Below are positions 15,733 through 25,439 of a DNA stretch of 64,000 nt, one piece after another. The notes beneath the pieces are model-generated. The model had not been told where the DNA came from. It ran no database searches and worked only from the letters and a program-made list of their open reading frames with translations. The stretch's first letter is position 1, and each line of letters begins with the position of its first letter. The translations under genes were made by a program, and so were the position numbers. This stretch comes from a bacterium (lineage in GTDB: Bacteria > BMS3Abin14): contig CP070719.1 of assembly GCA_020350725.1 (NCBI GenBank), positions 187,597-251,596 on the forward strand, in the 5' to 3' direction.

Positions 15733-17013
15733 TTAGAGAACTCTGCCCAGGGCCCTCTCGTGGGCGGCAACCGTCTCGGCGATATCCCGGTCGGTGTGGG
15801 CGAGGGATACAAAGGCAGCCTCGAACTGGGATGGGGCCAAATAGACGCCCTCCTCGAGCATGGCCGAAAAGTAGGCACCGAACCGGCCTGTGTCCGAGCT
15901 CTTGGCTCCGGAGAAATCGGTGACCGGGCCGGGGGTGAAGAAGGTGGTGAACATCGACCCCACCCGGTTGAATGCCAGTTGCACTCCGGCTTTCACGTTG
16001 ACCGCCGACAGTCCCTCGGCCAGGGCGGCAGAGGCGGACTCAAGTGCCTCGTAGGTACCAGGCCTGTTCAGGATGCGGAGGGTGGCAATCCCGGCCGCCA
16101 TGGCGAGGGGGTTGCCGGAGAGGGTTCCCGCCTGGTAGATGGGACCCTCGGGTGCTATCTGGTTCATGAATTCAGCCTTACCCCCGTAGGCTCCCACCGG
16201 CAGGCCGCCCCCGATGATCTTTCCCAGGGTGGTCAGGTCGGGGTCGATCCCATAGAGCTCCTGGGCTCCCCCCAGCGCCACCCGGAATCCGCTCATGACC
16301 TCGTCGAAAATGAGAAGCGCCCCCTCGGATCGGGTGAGTTCCCGCAGGCCCTGCAGGAAACCGTCGGCGGGGATCATGACTCCCATGTTGCCGGGTATGG
16401 GTTCGACGATGACGGCGGCGATGGCATCCCGGTTCCCATCGAAGAGCTCCCTGACCGAATCGAGATCATTGTACTCCGCCACCAGGGTATTCCGAGCGTA
16501 ATCTGCCGGCACTCCGGGGCTGTCCGGGACACCCAGGGTCAAAGCCCCCGATCCGGCTCGAACCAGGAGGCCGTCAGCATGTCCGTGGTAGCAGCCGTTG
16601 AACTTGATGATCCTGTCCCGGCCGGTCGCGCCGCGTGCGACGCGGATGGCGCTCATGGTGGCCTCGGTCCCGGAGTTGACCATTCGGACTTTCTCGATGG
16701 AGGGAACGGCCGAGATGACCAGTTCGGCCAACTCGGTCTCCCTGGCGGTCGGTGCTCCGAAGCTGGTTCCGTTTCGAGCGGCCTCGATAACGGCCTCCAG
16801 GACCTCCTCGTTGGCGTGGCCGACGATCATGGGGCCCCAAGACCCGACGTAATCGATATACACCCTGCCATCCGCGTCCTCGATCTTCGATCCGTAGGCC
16901 TTCTGGACAAAGAGGGGGTCGCCGCCGACGGATTTGAATGCCCGGACGGGACTGTTGACGCCGCCTGGAATGACGTCCCTGGCGTGGCCGAAAAGATCCT
17001 GCGATCTGGTCAT
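15733..17013 (-). CDS. hemL: glutamate-1-semialdehyde 2,1-aminomutase
   Basis: 426 residues, full family length. This PLP enzyme makes 5-aminolevulinate, the entry point of heme synthesis, which fits the heavy cytochrome load of this locus. Visible are [20 protein letters not shown] at the N-terminus, GSGxEA-type [37 protein letters not shown] and the PLP lysine in [18 protein letters not shown]. It has its own promoter and reads away from the nuo operon. GGGGAGG lies just before the ATG. Confidence 0.98.
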   Translation of the reverse strand: MTRSQDLFGHARDVIPGGVNSPVRAFKSVGGDPLFVQKAYGSKIEDADGRVYIDYVGSWGPMIVGHANEEVLEAVIEAARNGTSFGAPTARETELAELVISAVPSIEKVRMVNSGTEATMSAIRVARGATGRDRIIKFNGCYHGHADGLLVRAGSGALTLGVPDSPGVPADYARNTLVAEYNDLDSVRELFDGNRDAIAAVIVEPIPGNMGVMIPADGFLQGLRELTRSEGALLIFDEVMSGFRVALGGAQELYGIDPDLTTLGKIIGGGLPVGAYGGKAEFMNQIAPEGPIYQAGTLSGNPLAMAAGIATLRILNRPGTYEALESASAALAEGLSAVNVKAGVQLAFNRVGSMFTTFFTPGPVTDFSGAKSSDTGRFGAYFSAMLEEGVYLAPSQFEAAFVSLAHTDRDIAETVAAHERALGRVL

Positions 17014-17060
17014 GGAACCTCCCCGTTTTTAAAAAATATCTTTAAAAATTAAAGGCTTTC

Positions 17061-17089
17061 CATCTACCACAGCCCGAAATGGCTGTCAA
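17061..17089 (-). promoter_or_regulatory. promoter of hemL
   Basis: On the minus strand a perfect TTGACA (17084-17089) and TAGATG (17061-17066) are separated by 17 bases. Initiation would be about 40 bases before the hemL ATG, inside an AT-rich leader. Confidence 0.65.
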
Positions 17090-17092
17090 GAT

Positions 17093-17129
17093 AAAAGGCC
17101 CGCCGCCGCCCCCGGGATGGGGGGGCGGC
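17093..17129 (-). terminator. GC-rich hairpin with T-run upstream of hemL promoter
   Basis: A 9-bp stem GCCGCCCCC/GGGGGCGGC (17105-17113 with 17121-17129, loop GGGATGG) is followed on the minus strand, after 8 bases, by TTTTA. It could stop leftward read-through antisense to the nuo leader. No gene upstream needs a terminator here, so the role is unclear. Confidence 0.35.
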
Positions 17130-17190
17130 CCGGAAAAAACCCAGACCGGACCTTGTGAATTTTTAGACTGGACTTTCATTCCGCATTTTT

Positions 17191-17221
17191 GTATACCTGA
17201 ACGCTGCAAATTCTTGTATAC
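17191..17221. promoter_or_regulatory. tandem TTGTATAC words before the nuo operon
   Basis: Two copies of TTGTATAC occur with their GTATAC cores at 17191-17196 and 17216-17221, 25 bases centre to centre. GTATAC is itself palindromic and is the core of several GntR-family operators. The second copy touches a possible -10 (TATATT). A role as operator is an inference. Confidence 0.4.
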
Positions 17222-17321
17222 ATTATATTGAATGCACGACCTGGCCCTTTTTCGTCCACCATAACAGGGCAATAAGTATAAAATCCGGCTCTTGGCCGAT
17301 CAACGACCTGGAGGCAGATCC

Positions 17322-17696
17322 GTGCAGGAAGAGCTGATCCTCGGTTACCTCCCCATTCTCGTGTTTCTCATCATCGTCACCTGCGTAGGGGCGGGAATGA
17401 TCATCGCCTCGGCCCTCATCGGCCGAAAAAACCCCAATTCCGAGAAGATCTCGACGTACGAGTGTGGAATGGTGCCCATAAAGGACGCCCGGCAGCGGTT
17501 CGACGTCCGCTTTTATCTCATCGCCATGCTCTTTATCCTCTTTGACATCGAGGTGGTCTTCCTCTATCCCTGGGCGGTGCTCTTCGACCGGTTCAACCCG
17601 GTGATCTTCGGTTTTATCGAGATGGTCCTGTTTATAGTCATTCTTCTCTTCGGGTACATTTACATTTGGCGAAAGGGTGTTCTGAGCTGGTCATGA
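17322..17696 (+). CDS. nuoA: NADH-quinone oxidoreductase subunit A
   Basis: 124 residues with three membrane helices. [23 protein letters not shown] holds the conserved loop, and [13 protein letters not shown] is diagnostic of NuoA/ND3. The GTG start is preceded by GGAGG at 7 bases; a TTG ten codons upstream lacks a good ribosome site. First gene of the complex I operon; its stop overlaps nuoB. Confidence 0.96.
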   Translation: MQEELILGYLPILVFLIIVTCVGAGMIIASALIGRKNPNSEKISTYECGMVPIKDARQRFDVRFYLIAMLFILFDIEVVFLYPWAVLFDRFNPVIFGFIEMVLFIVILLFGYIYIWRKGVLSWS

Positions 17697-18247
17697 AGAA
17701 GAATCCGACACGTATCTATCGCGGACCCGGCCCCAAAGAGGGCAATATCTTTCTGACATCCGTCAGCACCATCGTCAACTGGACCCAGAGGTCTTCCCTC
17801 TGGCCCCTTCAGTTCGGCCTTGCCTGCTGCGCCATTGAGATGATCGCCGTGGCCTGTTCCCGATACGACATGTCACGGTTCGGCTGGGAGGTTTTCAGGG
17901 CTTCCCCGCGCCAGGCGGACCTCATGATCGTCGCCGGCACGGTGACCAACAAGATGGCGCCGGTCCTCAAGAAACTCTACGATCAGATGTCGGAGCCCAA
18001 GTGGGTCCTCGCCATGGGCAGCTGTGCCGTATGCGGGGGGATCTTCCAGACGTACAGCGTGGTGCCCGGGGTGAACAAGATCGTTCCCGTGGATGTCTAC
18101 GTTCCAGGCTGTCCACCCCGACCGGAGGCCCTTATCCACGGGCTCATGACCCTTCAGATGAAGATCGACGGACAGATCAACTTCAGTGCGGAGGACAGGA
18201 AGATCGAACCCGGTTTCCGCGGTCCGACCGAGGAGATAGCCCCATGA
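17693..18247 (+). CDS. nuoB: NADH-quinone oxidoreductase subunit B
   Basis: 184 residues. It holds cluster N2, which reduces quinone. Ligand cysteines are in GLACCAIEM (tandem Cys), GSCAVCGG and [11 protein letters not shown]. The ATG overlaps the nuoA stop (ATGA). NuoC follows with the same kind of overlap. This is a peripheral-arm subunit bound to the membrane arm next to NuoD and NuoH. Confidence 0.98.
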   Translation: MKKNPTRIYRGPGPKEGNIFLTSVSTIVNWTQRSSLWPLQFGLACCAIEMIAVACSRYDMSRFGWEVFRASPRQADLMIVAGTVTNKMAPVLKKLYDQMSEPKWVLAMGSCAVCGGIFQTYSVVPGVNKIVPVDVYVPGCPPRPEALIHGLMTLQMKIDGQINFSAEDRKIEPGFRGPTEEIAP

Positions 18248-18753
18248 CGATCGACTGGAACCGGCAGAATTTCCCCGGCGACGATCGGGAGAGCCATCCC
18301 GCAGTCCAGGCTCTGCGGGATCGCTTCGGGAATGATGTCCTTGAGGTCGGAACGTTCCGTGGGGAGGTGTGGGTGGTTGTCGCCCCGGAGAGATGCAGGG
18401 AGGTCCTCCTTTTTCTCCGCGACGAGCCCTCGCTGTCCTTCAATTTTCTCTCCGATCTGACTGCGGTTCACTGGCCGAGGCGGGCGGATGCCCCCCTCGA
18501 GGTCGTCTATCAGCTCTATTCCATTGCCGGCCGGATGCGCTTCCGGGTCAAGACAAGGATCCCAGACGACAGCGAGGTCGACAGCGCCGTACCCGTCTGG
18601 GCCTCGGCCGAGTGGCTGGAGAGGGAGGTCTACGACATGTTCGGCATCCGCTTTGCCGGACATCCGGACCTCAGGAGGATCCTCAATCCCGAGGGTTTCG
18701 TGGGCTACCCGCTGCGCAAGGAATTCCCCGTGGGAGGTCGGGTGAAATGGTGA
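18244..18753 (+). CDS. nuoC: NADH-quinone oxidoreductase subunit C
   Basis: 169 residues. The 30-kDa subunit signature is clear: [12 protein letters not shown], the acidic [20 protein letters not shown] and the C-terminal [12 protein letters not shown]. The start is the ATG overlapping the nuoB stop; codons further upstream are a nuoB shadow. NuoC and NuoD are separate here, not fused. Confidence 0.97.
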   Translation: MTIDWNRQNFPGDDRESHPAVQALRDRFGNDVLEVGTFRGEVWVVVAPERCREVLLFLRDEPSLSFNFLSDLTAVHWPRRADAPLEVVYQLYSIAGRMRFRVKTRIPDDSEVDSAVPVWASAEWLEREVYDMFGIRFAGHPDLRRILNPEGFVGYPLRKEFPVGGRVKW

Positions 18754-19937
18754 GGGACACTCAAGTGGCCAGGCAGGAAATCATGACGATCAACATGGGC
18801 CCCCACCATCCCTCCACCCATGGGGTCCTCAGGGTCATCCTGGAGCTGGACGGCGAGGTGGTGGTCAACGCCATTCCGGATATCGGGTTCCTGCACCGGG
18901 GGGTGGAGAAGCTGGCCGAGGACAAGAAATATCTCCAGGTGCTTCCCCTGACGGACCGGTTGGACTATCTCGCTTCCGGTACCAATAATCTGGCCTACAT
19001 CCTGGCGGTTGAGAAGCTGTTTGAGCTCGAAGTGCCGCGGAGGGCCAGATACGTCAGGACCATTTTCGCCGAGCTGGCCCGGATCGCCAGCCACCTCCTC
19101 TGGCTCGGGACCCACGCCGCCGACATAGGAGCGGTAACGGTCCTCATGTACGCCATGCGGGAGCGCGAGGATGTCCTGGACATCCTGGAATCCGCCGCCG
19201 GAACCAGGCTGATGATGACCTATTTCCGGCCGGGGGGACTGGTGCGAGACATTCCCGAGGGCTGGGAGGCGATGATCCTGAAGTTCGTCAACATGTTCGA
19301 AAGCAGGGTTGACGAATACGAGCGGCTCCTGACCAAGAACCGGATCTGGCTGAAAAGAACGGTTGGCGTAGGGGTGATCGGCCGCGAGGATGCCATTGAC
19401 CTGGGCCTGACCGGACCCTCCCTGCGTGCCTCCGGAGTCGACTGGGATATCCGGAGGGACGAACCCTATGAGGCGTATGACGAGATCAAATTCGAGGTTC
19501 CCGTCCGTCAGGAGGGTGATGTTTACGCCAGGTATTTGGTGAGGCTCGGGGAGATGAGACAGAGCGCGAGGATGATCCGGCAGCTTGTCGAGGGGCTGCC
19601 GGAGGGACCCTTCATCGAGCGCGCCGCGAAATACGTCCTGCCTGACAAGAGCCGCCTCGACACCTCCATTGAGGCCATGATCCATCACTTCAAGCTGGTC
19701 GTCGAGGGGATGACCCCTCCCCCGGGCGAGGTCTACTCGACCATCGAATGTCCCAAAGGCGAGCTCGGGTTCTATATCGTGAGCGAGGGTTATCCCAAGC
19801 CCTACAGGCTGAGGATACGACCGCCGTCTTTCGTCAACCTCCAGTCCTTGCTGACCATGTCCAAGGGAAACATGATAGCCGATGTGGTGGCCATTATCGG
19901 GAGCCTGGACATCGTTCTCGGGGAGATCGACAGATGA
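18747..19937 (+). CDS. nuoD: NADH-quinone oxidoreductase subunit D
   Basis: 396 residues, the 49-kDa subunit forming the quinone chamber with NuoB. INMGPHHPSTHGVLR, DIGFLHRGVEKLAE, RIASHLLWLGTHAADIGA, and the C-terminal RIRPPSFVNLQSL...GSLDIVLGEIDR are conserved. The ATG overlaps nuoC by 7 bases and has GGGAGG upstream. A second ATG twelve codons in is possible. Confidence 0.97.
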   Translation: MVRDTQVARQEIMTINMGPHHPSTHGVLRVILELDGEVVVNAIPDIGFLHRGVEKLAEDKKYLQVLPLTDRLDYLASGTNNLAYILAVEKLFELEVPRRARYVRTIFAELARIASHLLWLGTHAADIGAVTVLMYAMREREDVLDILESAAGTRLMMTYFRPGGLVRDIPEGWEAMILKFVNMFESRVDEYERLLTKNRIWLKRTVGVGVIGREDAIDLGLTGPSLRASGVDWDIRRDEPYEAYDEIKFEVPVRQEGDVYARYLVRLGEMRQSARMIRQLVEGLPEGPFIERAAKYVLPDKSRLDTSIEAMIHHFKLVVEGMTPPPGEVYSTIECPKGELGFYIVSEGYPKPYRLRIRPPSFVNLQSLLTMSKGNMIADVVAIIGSLDIVLGEIDR

Positions 19938-20425
19938 TCCGGAGCGCCGAGATCTTCAGCTCCCAGGAGCACAGGGACATGGAGGCGATCGTGGCCCGTT
20001 ACGACAGCCCGGCATCGGCGATCCTCCCCCTGTTCCACTACATCCAGAAGATCCAGGGATATCTCTCCGAGGACGCTCTCACCTTCGTGGCCGAATTCGT
20101 CGGGGTCCCCCACGTCAGGGCATTCGAGGTGGCGACCTACTACACGATGCTTTTCACCGATCCGCCCGGCAGGCATCTCATCCAGTTATGCAGGAACCTG
20201 AGCTGTCACGTCAACGGGGCCGAGGACATTCTGGAGAAACTGAAGGAAGAGCTGGGTATCCAGGTCGGGGGGACCTCGGGCGACGGTCTGTTCACTCTCG
20301 TCGAGGTCGAGTGCATTGGCGCGTGCGACCTGGCGCCGGCGGTCATGGTCGACGGAGACCTCCACGGCCGCGTCTCGGCGGATGCGGTCCGCGGAATCCT
20401 GGATTCGTACAGAGGGAAGGCGTAG
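19934..20425 (+). CDS. nuoE: NADH-quinone oxidoreductase subunit E (first copy)
   Basis: 163 residues, thioredoxin-like [2Fe-2S] subunit of the NADH-input module. The four ligand cysteines are in LCRNLSCHVNGA (CxxxxC) and ECIGACDLAP (CxxxC). The N-terminal helical domain (SAILPLFHYIQKIQGYLSEDAL) is normal. The ATG overlaps the nuoD stop. A paralogue occurs 5 kb downstream in the same operon. Confidence 0.96.
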   Translation: MIRSAEIFSSQEHRDMEAIVARYDSPASAILPLFHYIQKIQGYLSEDALTFVAEFVGVPHVRAFEVATYYTMLFTDPPGRHLIQLCRNLSCHVNGAEDILEKLKEELGIQVGGTSGDGLFTLVEVECIGACDLAPAVMVDGDLHGRVSADAVRGILDSYRGKA

Positions 20426-20430
20426 GAACG

Positions 20431-21708
20431 TTGAAGATCCTGACCAGAAACATCGACAGGCCAAACCCCGCGCACATCGATTCCTACCTCGTCAACGAGG
20501 GCTATGTGGCGCTTCCCAGAGCCCTCAATGAGATGAAACCGGAAGAGGTCATCGACGAGGTCAAATTCTCCCGACTTCGGGGCCGGGGCGGAGCGGGTTT
20601 CCCGGCGGGCATGAAGTGGGATTTCGCGTCGCGGGACAGGAGGAAGCCCAAGTACATCATCTGCAATGCCGACGAAGGTGAACCGGGGACCTTCAAGGAC
20701 AGGGTGCTCATCGAAAAGGACCCCCACGCCATACTGGAGGGAATGGCGATCGCCGGCTATGCGGTAGGTGCCGAATACGGCTTCATCTATATCCGGGGTG
20801 AGTATCCGGTGGGAGCCAGGATATTGGAGAGGGCCATCGCCGAGGCGGAGAAAAGGTCCTTTCTGGGCAGGAACATCCTCAATTCGGGTTTCAACTTCCA
20901 CATCGTCGTCCACCGTGGCGCCGGCGCCTACATCTGCGGGGAGGAAACGGCCCTCATAGAGTCTCTCGAGGGAAAGCGGGGGCAGTCCCGCATAAGGCCG
21001 CCGTTCCCCGTGAACGTGGGCTACAGCAACCTGCCGACGGTGGTCAACAACGTCGAGACCCTCGCCTCCGTCGCCCCCATCATCCTGAGGGGCGGCAACT
21101 GGTATGCCAATATCGGGACCCACGAGTGTCCCGGGACGAAACTGTATTCCGTGAGCGGCCATGTCCGGAATCCCGGCGTGTACGAGCTCCCAATGGGAGT
21201 GACCTTGAGGGAACTGGTCTTCGAACACGCCGGGGGGATGAGGGAGAACCGGACCTTCAAGGCGGCCTTCCCCGGCGGTGCCTCATCGGCCTGCCTGGAC
21301 GAATCCGAACTGGACGTCAGGCTCGACTTCAATTCCCTGGCGGCGGTGGGAAGCATGCTGGGGTCCGGGGCGGTGATGGTTCTCGACGACACCGCCGACA
21401 TGGTCAAAGTGGCCCACGTCCTCATCAAATTCTTCGAGCACGAGTCCTGCGGCAAGTGCACACCCTGCAGAGAGGGGCTCTTCTGGGTCAGGAGGGTTCT
21501 GGATGCCATCCTCGAGGGGAGAGGCACGGAGGCCGACCTGGACCTTCTCCTGGACGTGTGCGAGGGGATACGCTCCACATCCTTCTGCGGCCTCGGTGAG
21601 GCATCCATCAACCCCGTAGTGAGCACCATTAAGAAATTCCGCCACGAGTACATGGCCTATATCAGGGGGCAAAGCCTGGCCGAAAGCAGTATGGAGGAGG
21701 CGTCGTAA
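20431..21708 (+). CDS. nuoF: NADH-quinone oxidoreductase subunit F (first copy)
   Basis: 425 residues. This is the NADH- and FMN-binding subunit. GRGGAGFPAGMKW and CNADEGEPGTFKDR bind FMN/NADH, GAGAYICGEETALIESLEG is the glycine-rich loop, and ESCGKCTPCREG plus the later SFCGLG cysteine bind cluster N3. A TTG start five bases after nuoE with AGGA upstream gives the family's normal N-terminus. Adjacent to nuoG with a one-base overlap. Confidence 0.97.
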   Translation: MKILTRNIDRPNPAHIDSYLVNEGYVALPRALNEMKPEEVIDEVKFSRLRGRGGAGFPAGMKWDFASRDRRKPKYIICNADEGEPGTFKDRVLIEKDPHAILEGMAIAGYAVGAEYGFIYIRGEYPVGARILERAIAEAEKRSFLGRNILNSGFNFHIVVHRGAGAYICGEETALIESLEGKRGQSRIRPPFPVNVGYSNLPTVVNNVETLASVAPIILRGGNWYANIGTHECPGTKLYSVSGHVRNPGVYELPMGVTLRELVFEHAGGMRENRTFKAAFPGGASSACLDESELDVRLDFNSLAAVGSMLGSGAVMVLDDTADMVKVAHVLIKFFEHESCGKCTPCREGLFWVRRVLDAILEGRGTEADLDLLLDVCEGIRSTSFCGLGEASINPVVSTIKKFRHEYMAYIRGQSLAESSMEEAS

Positions 21709-24386
21709 TGGTCCGGCTGACGATCGACGGTAGCCAGATAATGGTGGACGGGAACCTGAAGGTCCTCGATGCGGCGAAGAAGCTCGGCATTCACATCCCC
21801 ACCTTCTGCGATCATCCCCGGCTGAGCGAGCTGGGCGCCTGCAGGATGTGTCTCGTCGAAGTCGAGGGAATGGGCAAGCTCCAGACGGCCTGTACCCTTG
21901 CGGTGGCTGACGGGATGGTGGTCCTGACGGACACACCCCGCGTGGAACACGCCCGGAAGATGATGTTGGAGTTCCTGCTCATCAACCACCCGCTGGAGTG
22001 CACGGTCTGCGACGCTTCCGGCGAGTGCACACTCCAGGACTTCGCCTTCAAGTACGGCAGCGCCGAGACCCGTTTCAGGGGAGAAAAGAGGGTGTTGAGG
22101 GACCACATCATCAGCCCCCTTATCGACCGGAACCTCAACCGATGCATCCAGTGCAAGAGGTGCGTGCGGATCTGTGATGAGATACAGGGAGTAACTGCTC
22201 TGGGGATGTCCTACAGGGGAGCGGCCACCGTGGTCGGGCCCTTCATGGACAAGGACCTCGACTGCGAGTACTGCAGCCATTGCATCTGGTCCTGCCCCGT
22301 CGGAGCCATCACGTCCCGGGCCATGAAACAGAAGGTGAGAACGTGGGAACTGGAGAAGGCCGAGGCCATATGTCCCTTCTGCAGCTGCGGCTGCACCCTT
22401 CTCTACAACACCAGGAACAACATCGTCCACCGCGTGACCCATGCCGAGGGGAGAGGAGTCAATCAGGGGAGTCTGTGCTCAAAGGGCTATTTCGGTTACG
22501 ACATCATTAATCATCCGGACAGGATCACCAGCCCCCTGGTCCGGGATCCGGAGGGATCTCTCCGGACCGCCACCTGGGATGAAGCCCTCGACACCGTTGC
22601 CGGCAGGCTGAGCCAGATCCTCGAGGAGAGCGGGGGAGAGTCCATCGGGGGGATCGCCACGGACCGGCTCACGAACGAGGAGCTCTTCCTGTTCCAGAAG
22701 CTGTTCAGGGTGGGTTTTGCCAGCAACAACATCGACATTCCGTCCGGGGTCTGGTCCCGTGCGGTCCTTCCCGTCCTGGAGGAGCGCCTTGGCGTCTTCG
22801 CCGCCACCAACTCGATGGACGAACTCAATTACGTCAACGCCCTTCTCCTCATCGGCTGCGACATCACCGTCGCAAGCCCGATAGCCGGTCTCAAGGTCAA
22901 GCACGCCATCCAGCGGGGCGGGCTGGTCACGGAGATCACCCCCAAGGGAACGGCTCTGTCCCGGCTGGCCAAAAGGTCCCTGGTCGTGTCCTTGGGCAAG
23001 GAGTTGGCCTTCGTCAAGGGTCTCATCAAGGTTGTCCTGGAGGAGGGACTCTACGACGAGAAGGCCGTCGGGGGGCACAAGAGGTTCTCCAACCTCGAGT
23101 TTTCCGTCAAGGGACGGGACCTGAAAACCATCGCCCGTGACCTTGACCTGACGGTGGACGATATCGCGGATACCGCCCGCGAATTCGCCTCGGCCCAGAA
23201 AGCGTCTGTCGTCTTCGGGGAGACGGCGGCCCTGCAGCCAGGCGGTCAGGACCTGATCAACGCGCTGATCGATCTGATGATCCTTACCGGCAAACTGGGT
23301 CAGGAGGGATGTGGTCTCTATCCGGTCATCACCAACACCAATTTCCAGGGTGCCGTCGACATGGGGGTTGATCCGGGCCGACTGCCGGGGCACGTCCCGG
23401 CCGACTCGCCTTCTGTCAGGAAACATCTGGAGAAGATCTGGAAGGCGAAGCTGCCGAAAGCGAAAGGGATGAACGCCCTCGAGATGATCCAGGCCGCTTC
23501 GGATGGCAGTCTGAAAGCCCTTTATCTGGTGGGCGTCAATCCCGTGGCATCCTTTCCCGGCGGAAGCGGTGTCACGGAAGCCCTGGAGAAACTGGATTTT
23601 CTGGTTGTCCAGGAACTCTTCCTCACCGAGACGGCCCTCAGGGCCGACGTGGTCCTGCCGGCTGTCTCCACGGCGGAGAAGAACGGTACCTTGACGAGCA
23701 TGGAACGGCGCATTCAGAGGACCCAGAGGGCTATTGAGGGGGTGGGCCATTCCATGCCCGACTGGAGGATATTCTCCCAGCTGGGAACCGCCTGCGGCAA
23801 AGAGGTGATGAAATACGTGAACGCGGCCGAGGTGCTGGAGGAGATCGCCGAGGTGGTCCCGTACTACTCCGGTGTAAGCCACCGCATCCTGGCCGACAAC
23901 GGACTGCAGTGGCCCTTTTCCAAAGAGGACGCGCGGGAGATCTACCACGAGGGATACCTTGGTACACGGCATCTTCTGGGAGACGGCCTTCCGTCGGACA
24001 AACAGAGGTTCGCCGCCGTTGAGAACTGGGAAACGATCAGCCCCGACGCCGACTTTCCCATGACGCTGGTCCTGGGTGACCTTCTCTTTCATTCGGGAAC
24101 CTTTACCAGGTATTCGGAATCCCTGAACAAGCTGGCCTCCGAGGCCACCTTGTTCATGAACCCCCAGACGGGTATCGGGCTGGACGTGCCCGAAGGCAGC
24201 GCCGTGCGGGCCATTTCCGCCCAGGGGGAGTTCTCCGTAAGGGTCGCCTACGCGGAGGAACTCGCTCCGGGCGTGCTTTTCATACCGCGTCATTTCGCCA
24301 ACGCCCCGGCAGGCACTCTCATGGTGTCGACCCGGGAGGGCGGGACCGAGACCGCCGTGGTCCGTGTCAGGGTAGTGAAGGCGTGA
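21708..24386 (+). CDS. nuoG: NADH-quinone oxidoreductase subunit G (first copy)
   Basis: 892 residues. In order: [2Fe-2S] domain (CDHPRLSELGACRMC, AC), His-Cys [4Fe-4S] region (HPLECTVCDASGEC), two ferredoxin-like clusters (CIQCKRCVRIC, CEYCSHCIWSCPVG), an extra [4Fe-4S] (CPFCSCGC...CSKG) and a molybdopterin oxidoreductase-like domain with a C-terminal MopB-binding-like part. The position of the catalytic Cys/Sec of formate dehydrogenases (after NNID, about residue 349) is not Cys, so the domain is probably not catalytic, as expected for complex I. Confidence 0.95.
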   Translation: MVRLTIDGSQIMVDGNLKVLDAAKKLGIHIPTFCDHPRLSELGACRMCLVEVEGMGKLQTACTLAVADGMVVLTDTPRVEHARKMMLEFLLINHPLECTVCDASGECTLQDFAFKYGSAETRFRGEKRVLRDHIISPLIDRNLNRCIQCKRCVRICDEIQGVTALGMSYRGAATVVGPFMDKDLDCEYCSHCIWSCPVGAITSRAMKQKVRTWELEKAEAICPFCSCGCTLLYNTRNNIVHRVTHAEGRGVNQGSLCSKGYFGYDIINHPDRITSPLVRDPEGSLRTATWDEALDTVAGRLSQILEESGGESIGGIATDRLTNEELFLFQKLFRVGFASNNIDIPSGVWSRAVLPVLEERLGVFAATNSMDELNYVNALLLIGCDITVASPIAGLKVKHAIQRGGLVTEITPKGTALSRLAKRSLVVSLGKELAFVKGLIKVVLEEGLYDEKAVGGHKRFSNLEFSVKGRDLKTIARDLDLTVDDIADTAREFASAQKASVVFGETAALQPGGQDLINALIDLMILTGKLGQEGCGLYPVITNTNFQGAVDMGVDPGRLPGHVPADSPSVRKHLEKIWKAKLPKAKGMNALEMIQAASDGSLKALYLVGVNPVASFPGGSGVTEALEKLDFLVVQELFLTETALRADVVLPAVSTAEKNGTLTSMERRIQRTQRAIEGVGHSMPDWRIFSQLGTACGKEVMKYVNAAEVLEEIAEVVPYYSGVSHRILADNGLQWPFSKEDAREIYHEGYLGTRHLLGDGLPSDKQRFAAVENWETISPDADFPMTLVLGDLLFHSGTFTRYSESLNKLASEATLFMNPQTGIGLDVPEGSAVRAISAQGEFSVRVAYAEELAPGVLFIPRHFANAPAGTLMVSTREGGTETAVVRVRVVKA

Positions 24387-24399
24387 GGAGGTAGGACAG

Positions 24400-24867
24400 A
24401 TGATCGACGTTAGCGAACTGAAGGAACTGGAATCGCTCAAGGGTGTGTCCGACGGGGCTCTGAGCTTCCTTGCCGACGCTTTCCAGAAGCGCAGTTACAA
24501 CGACAAGGAACCCGTTTTCAACGAGGGGACACCGGGCGCTGATCTCTACATGGTGGGAGAGGGGAAGGTCAAGATCTCCAAGCGGGCCAAGGAGGGGGAG
24601 GCCCAGAGCCTGGCCATCGTGCCCGCCGGCCAGTTTTTCGGCATCATGACCTTTCTGACCGGGGGCAACCATTCGGCCAACGCCAGCGCTCACGGCAGCT
24701 GCTCTCTCTACATGCTGGACCGCGAGTCCTTCGACCGCTTCGCCGACCAGTTCCCCGCCGATGCGGTCAAGGTCATGAAACTGTTCATCGAACGACTGGT
24801 CGACTCCCTCAGGAGCATGAACGAGCGTTACATCGACATGGTGAACTATATGTGGAGGTGGCGGTGA
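24400..24867 (+). CDS. stand-alone cyclic nucleotide-binding (Crp-type) domain protein
   Basis: 155 residues. The whole protein is one cNMP-binding beta-roll followed by a helix: FNEGTPGADLYMVGEGKVKI, the PAGQFFGIMTFLTGG region at the phosphate-binding cassette, and a dimerisation-like helix VKVMKLFIERLVDSLRSMN. No helix-turn-helix follows, so it is not a DNA-binding regulator. The phosphate-binding Arg of true cAMP receptors is not evident (FGIMTFLTGGNHSANA). It starts 13 bases after nuoG and its stop overlaps the second nuoE (GTGA). It may gate or anchor the second dehydrogenase module; that is inference. Confidence 0.85.
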   Translation: MIDVSELKELESLKGVSDGALSFLADAFQKRSYNDKEPVFNEGTPGADLYMVGEGKVKISKRAKEGEAQSLAIVPAGQFFGIMTFLTGGNHSANASAHGSCSLYMLDRESFDRFADQFPADAVKVMKLFIERLVDSLRSMNERYIDMVNYMWRWR

Positions 24868-25409
24868 GCGCCGATGTAACATTGGAGGACGTCAGGCAGG
24901 ACGCCGGTCTGGAAGAGACGGAAGAACCCCTCGATCTGGCTCCCGTCCAGAGGATCATAGAGTCCCTCGGAGAGACCAAGGGCATGCTCATCCCGGTCCT
25001 CCAGGAGGTCCAGAAGGTCTACGGATACGTCCCCGAGGAGGCGGCCGATATGGTGGCCGATCTCATGGGGATCTACCCCAGTCAGGTGTTCGGTGTCCTG
25101 ACCTTTTACACCCAGTTCCACCTGACCCCGCGGGGACGGCACATCATCAGAGCCTGCTCGGGCACCGCCTGTCACGTCAGGGGTGGAAAAAGCGTCATCT
25201 CGAAACTGGAACACATGCTCGGTATCGGTCACGGTGAGACCACCGAGGATATGTTCGCCTCCTTTGAGAAAGTGGCATGCCTCGGGGCATGCGGGCTCGC
25301 CCCGGTGATCATGATCGACAACGATGCCCACGGGCAGCTCGATGCCGTCAAGACCGAGAGGATCATGGAGAACCTTCGGGAGATGGATATGATGAAGAGG
25401 GGAGAATAG
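24864..25409 (+). CDS. NuoE-like [2Fe-2S] subunit (second copy)
   Basis: 181 residues, thioredoxin-like 24-kDa family. Cysteine ligands are RACSGTACHVRGG (CxxxxC) and VACLGACGLAP (CxxxC), and the N-terminal helical part reads MLIPVLQEVQKVYGYVPEEAAD. A 25-residue acidic N-terminal extension differs from the first NuoE. GTG start overlaps the previous stop, with GGAGG 5 bases upstream; GTG at 24852 is an alternative. It feeds the adjacent NuoF-like fusion in a second NAD(P)H-input module, as in HydABC- or Nfn-like enzymes. Confidence 0.93.
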   Translation: MSADVTLEDVRQDAGLEETEEPLDLAPVQRIIESLGETKGMLIPVLQEVQKVYGYVPEEAADMVADLMGIYPSQVFGVLTFYTQFHLTPRGRHIIRACSGTACHVRGGKSVISKLEHMLGIGHGETTEDMFASFEKVACLGACGLAPVIMIDNDAHGQLDAVKTERIMENLREMDMMKRGE

Positions 25410-25439
25410 AGGGCGCTCCTCGGGAGGACAAGGCGTTAC

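Larger units (their letters stand above)
17014..17321. other. 308-base divergent control region between hemL and nuoA
   Basis: Holds the hemL promoter (17061-17089), a GC-rich hairpin (17105-17129), two GTATAC words (17191-17221) and an AT-rich stretch before nuoA that must contain the nuo promoter; candidate -10 elements are TATATT (17224-17229) and TATAAA (17277-17282), but no clear -35 fits either. No gene is seen. Confidence 0.6.

Noticed and set aside
17042-17272. 76-codon open frame in the hemL/nuoA divergent region
   Set aside because: It crosses promoter and hairpin elements and has no recognisable protein feature.
22479-24440. 653-codon open frame antisense to nuoG, and a similar one at 26367-28385
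   Set aside because: Both mirror conserved coding sequence and show no signal, domain or ribosome site.
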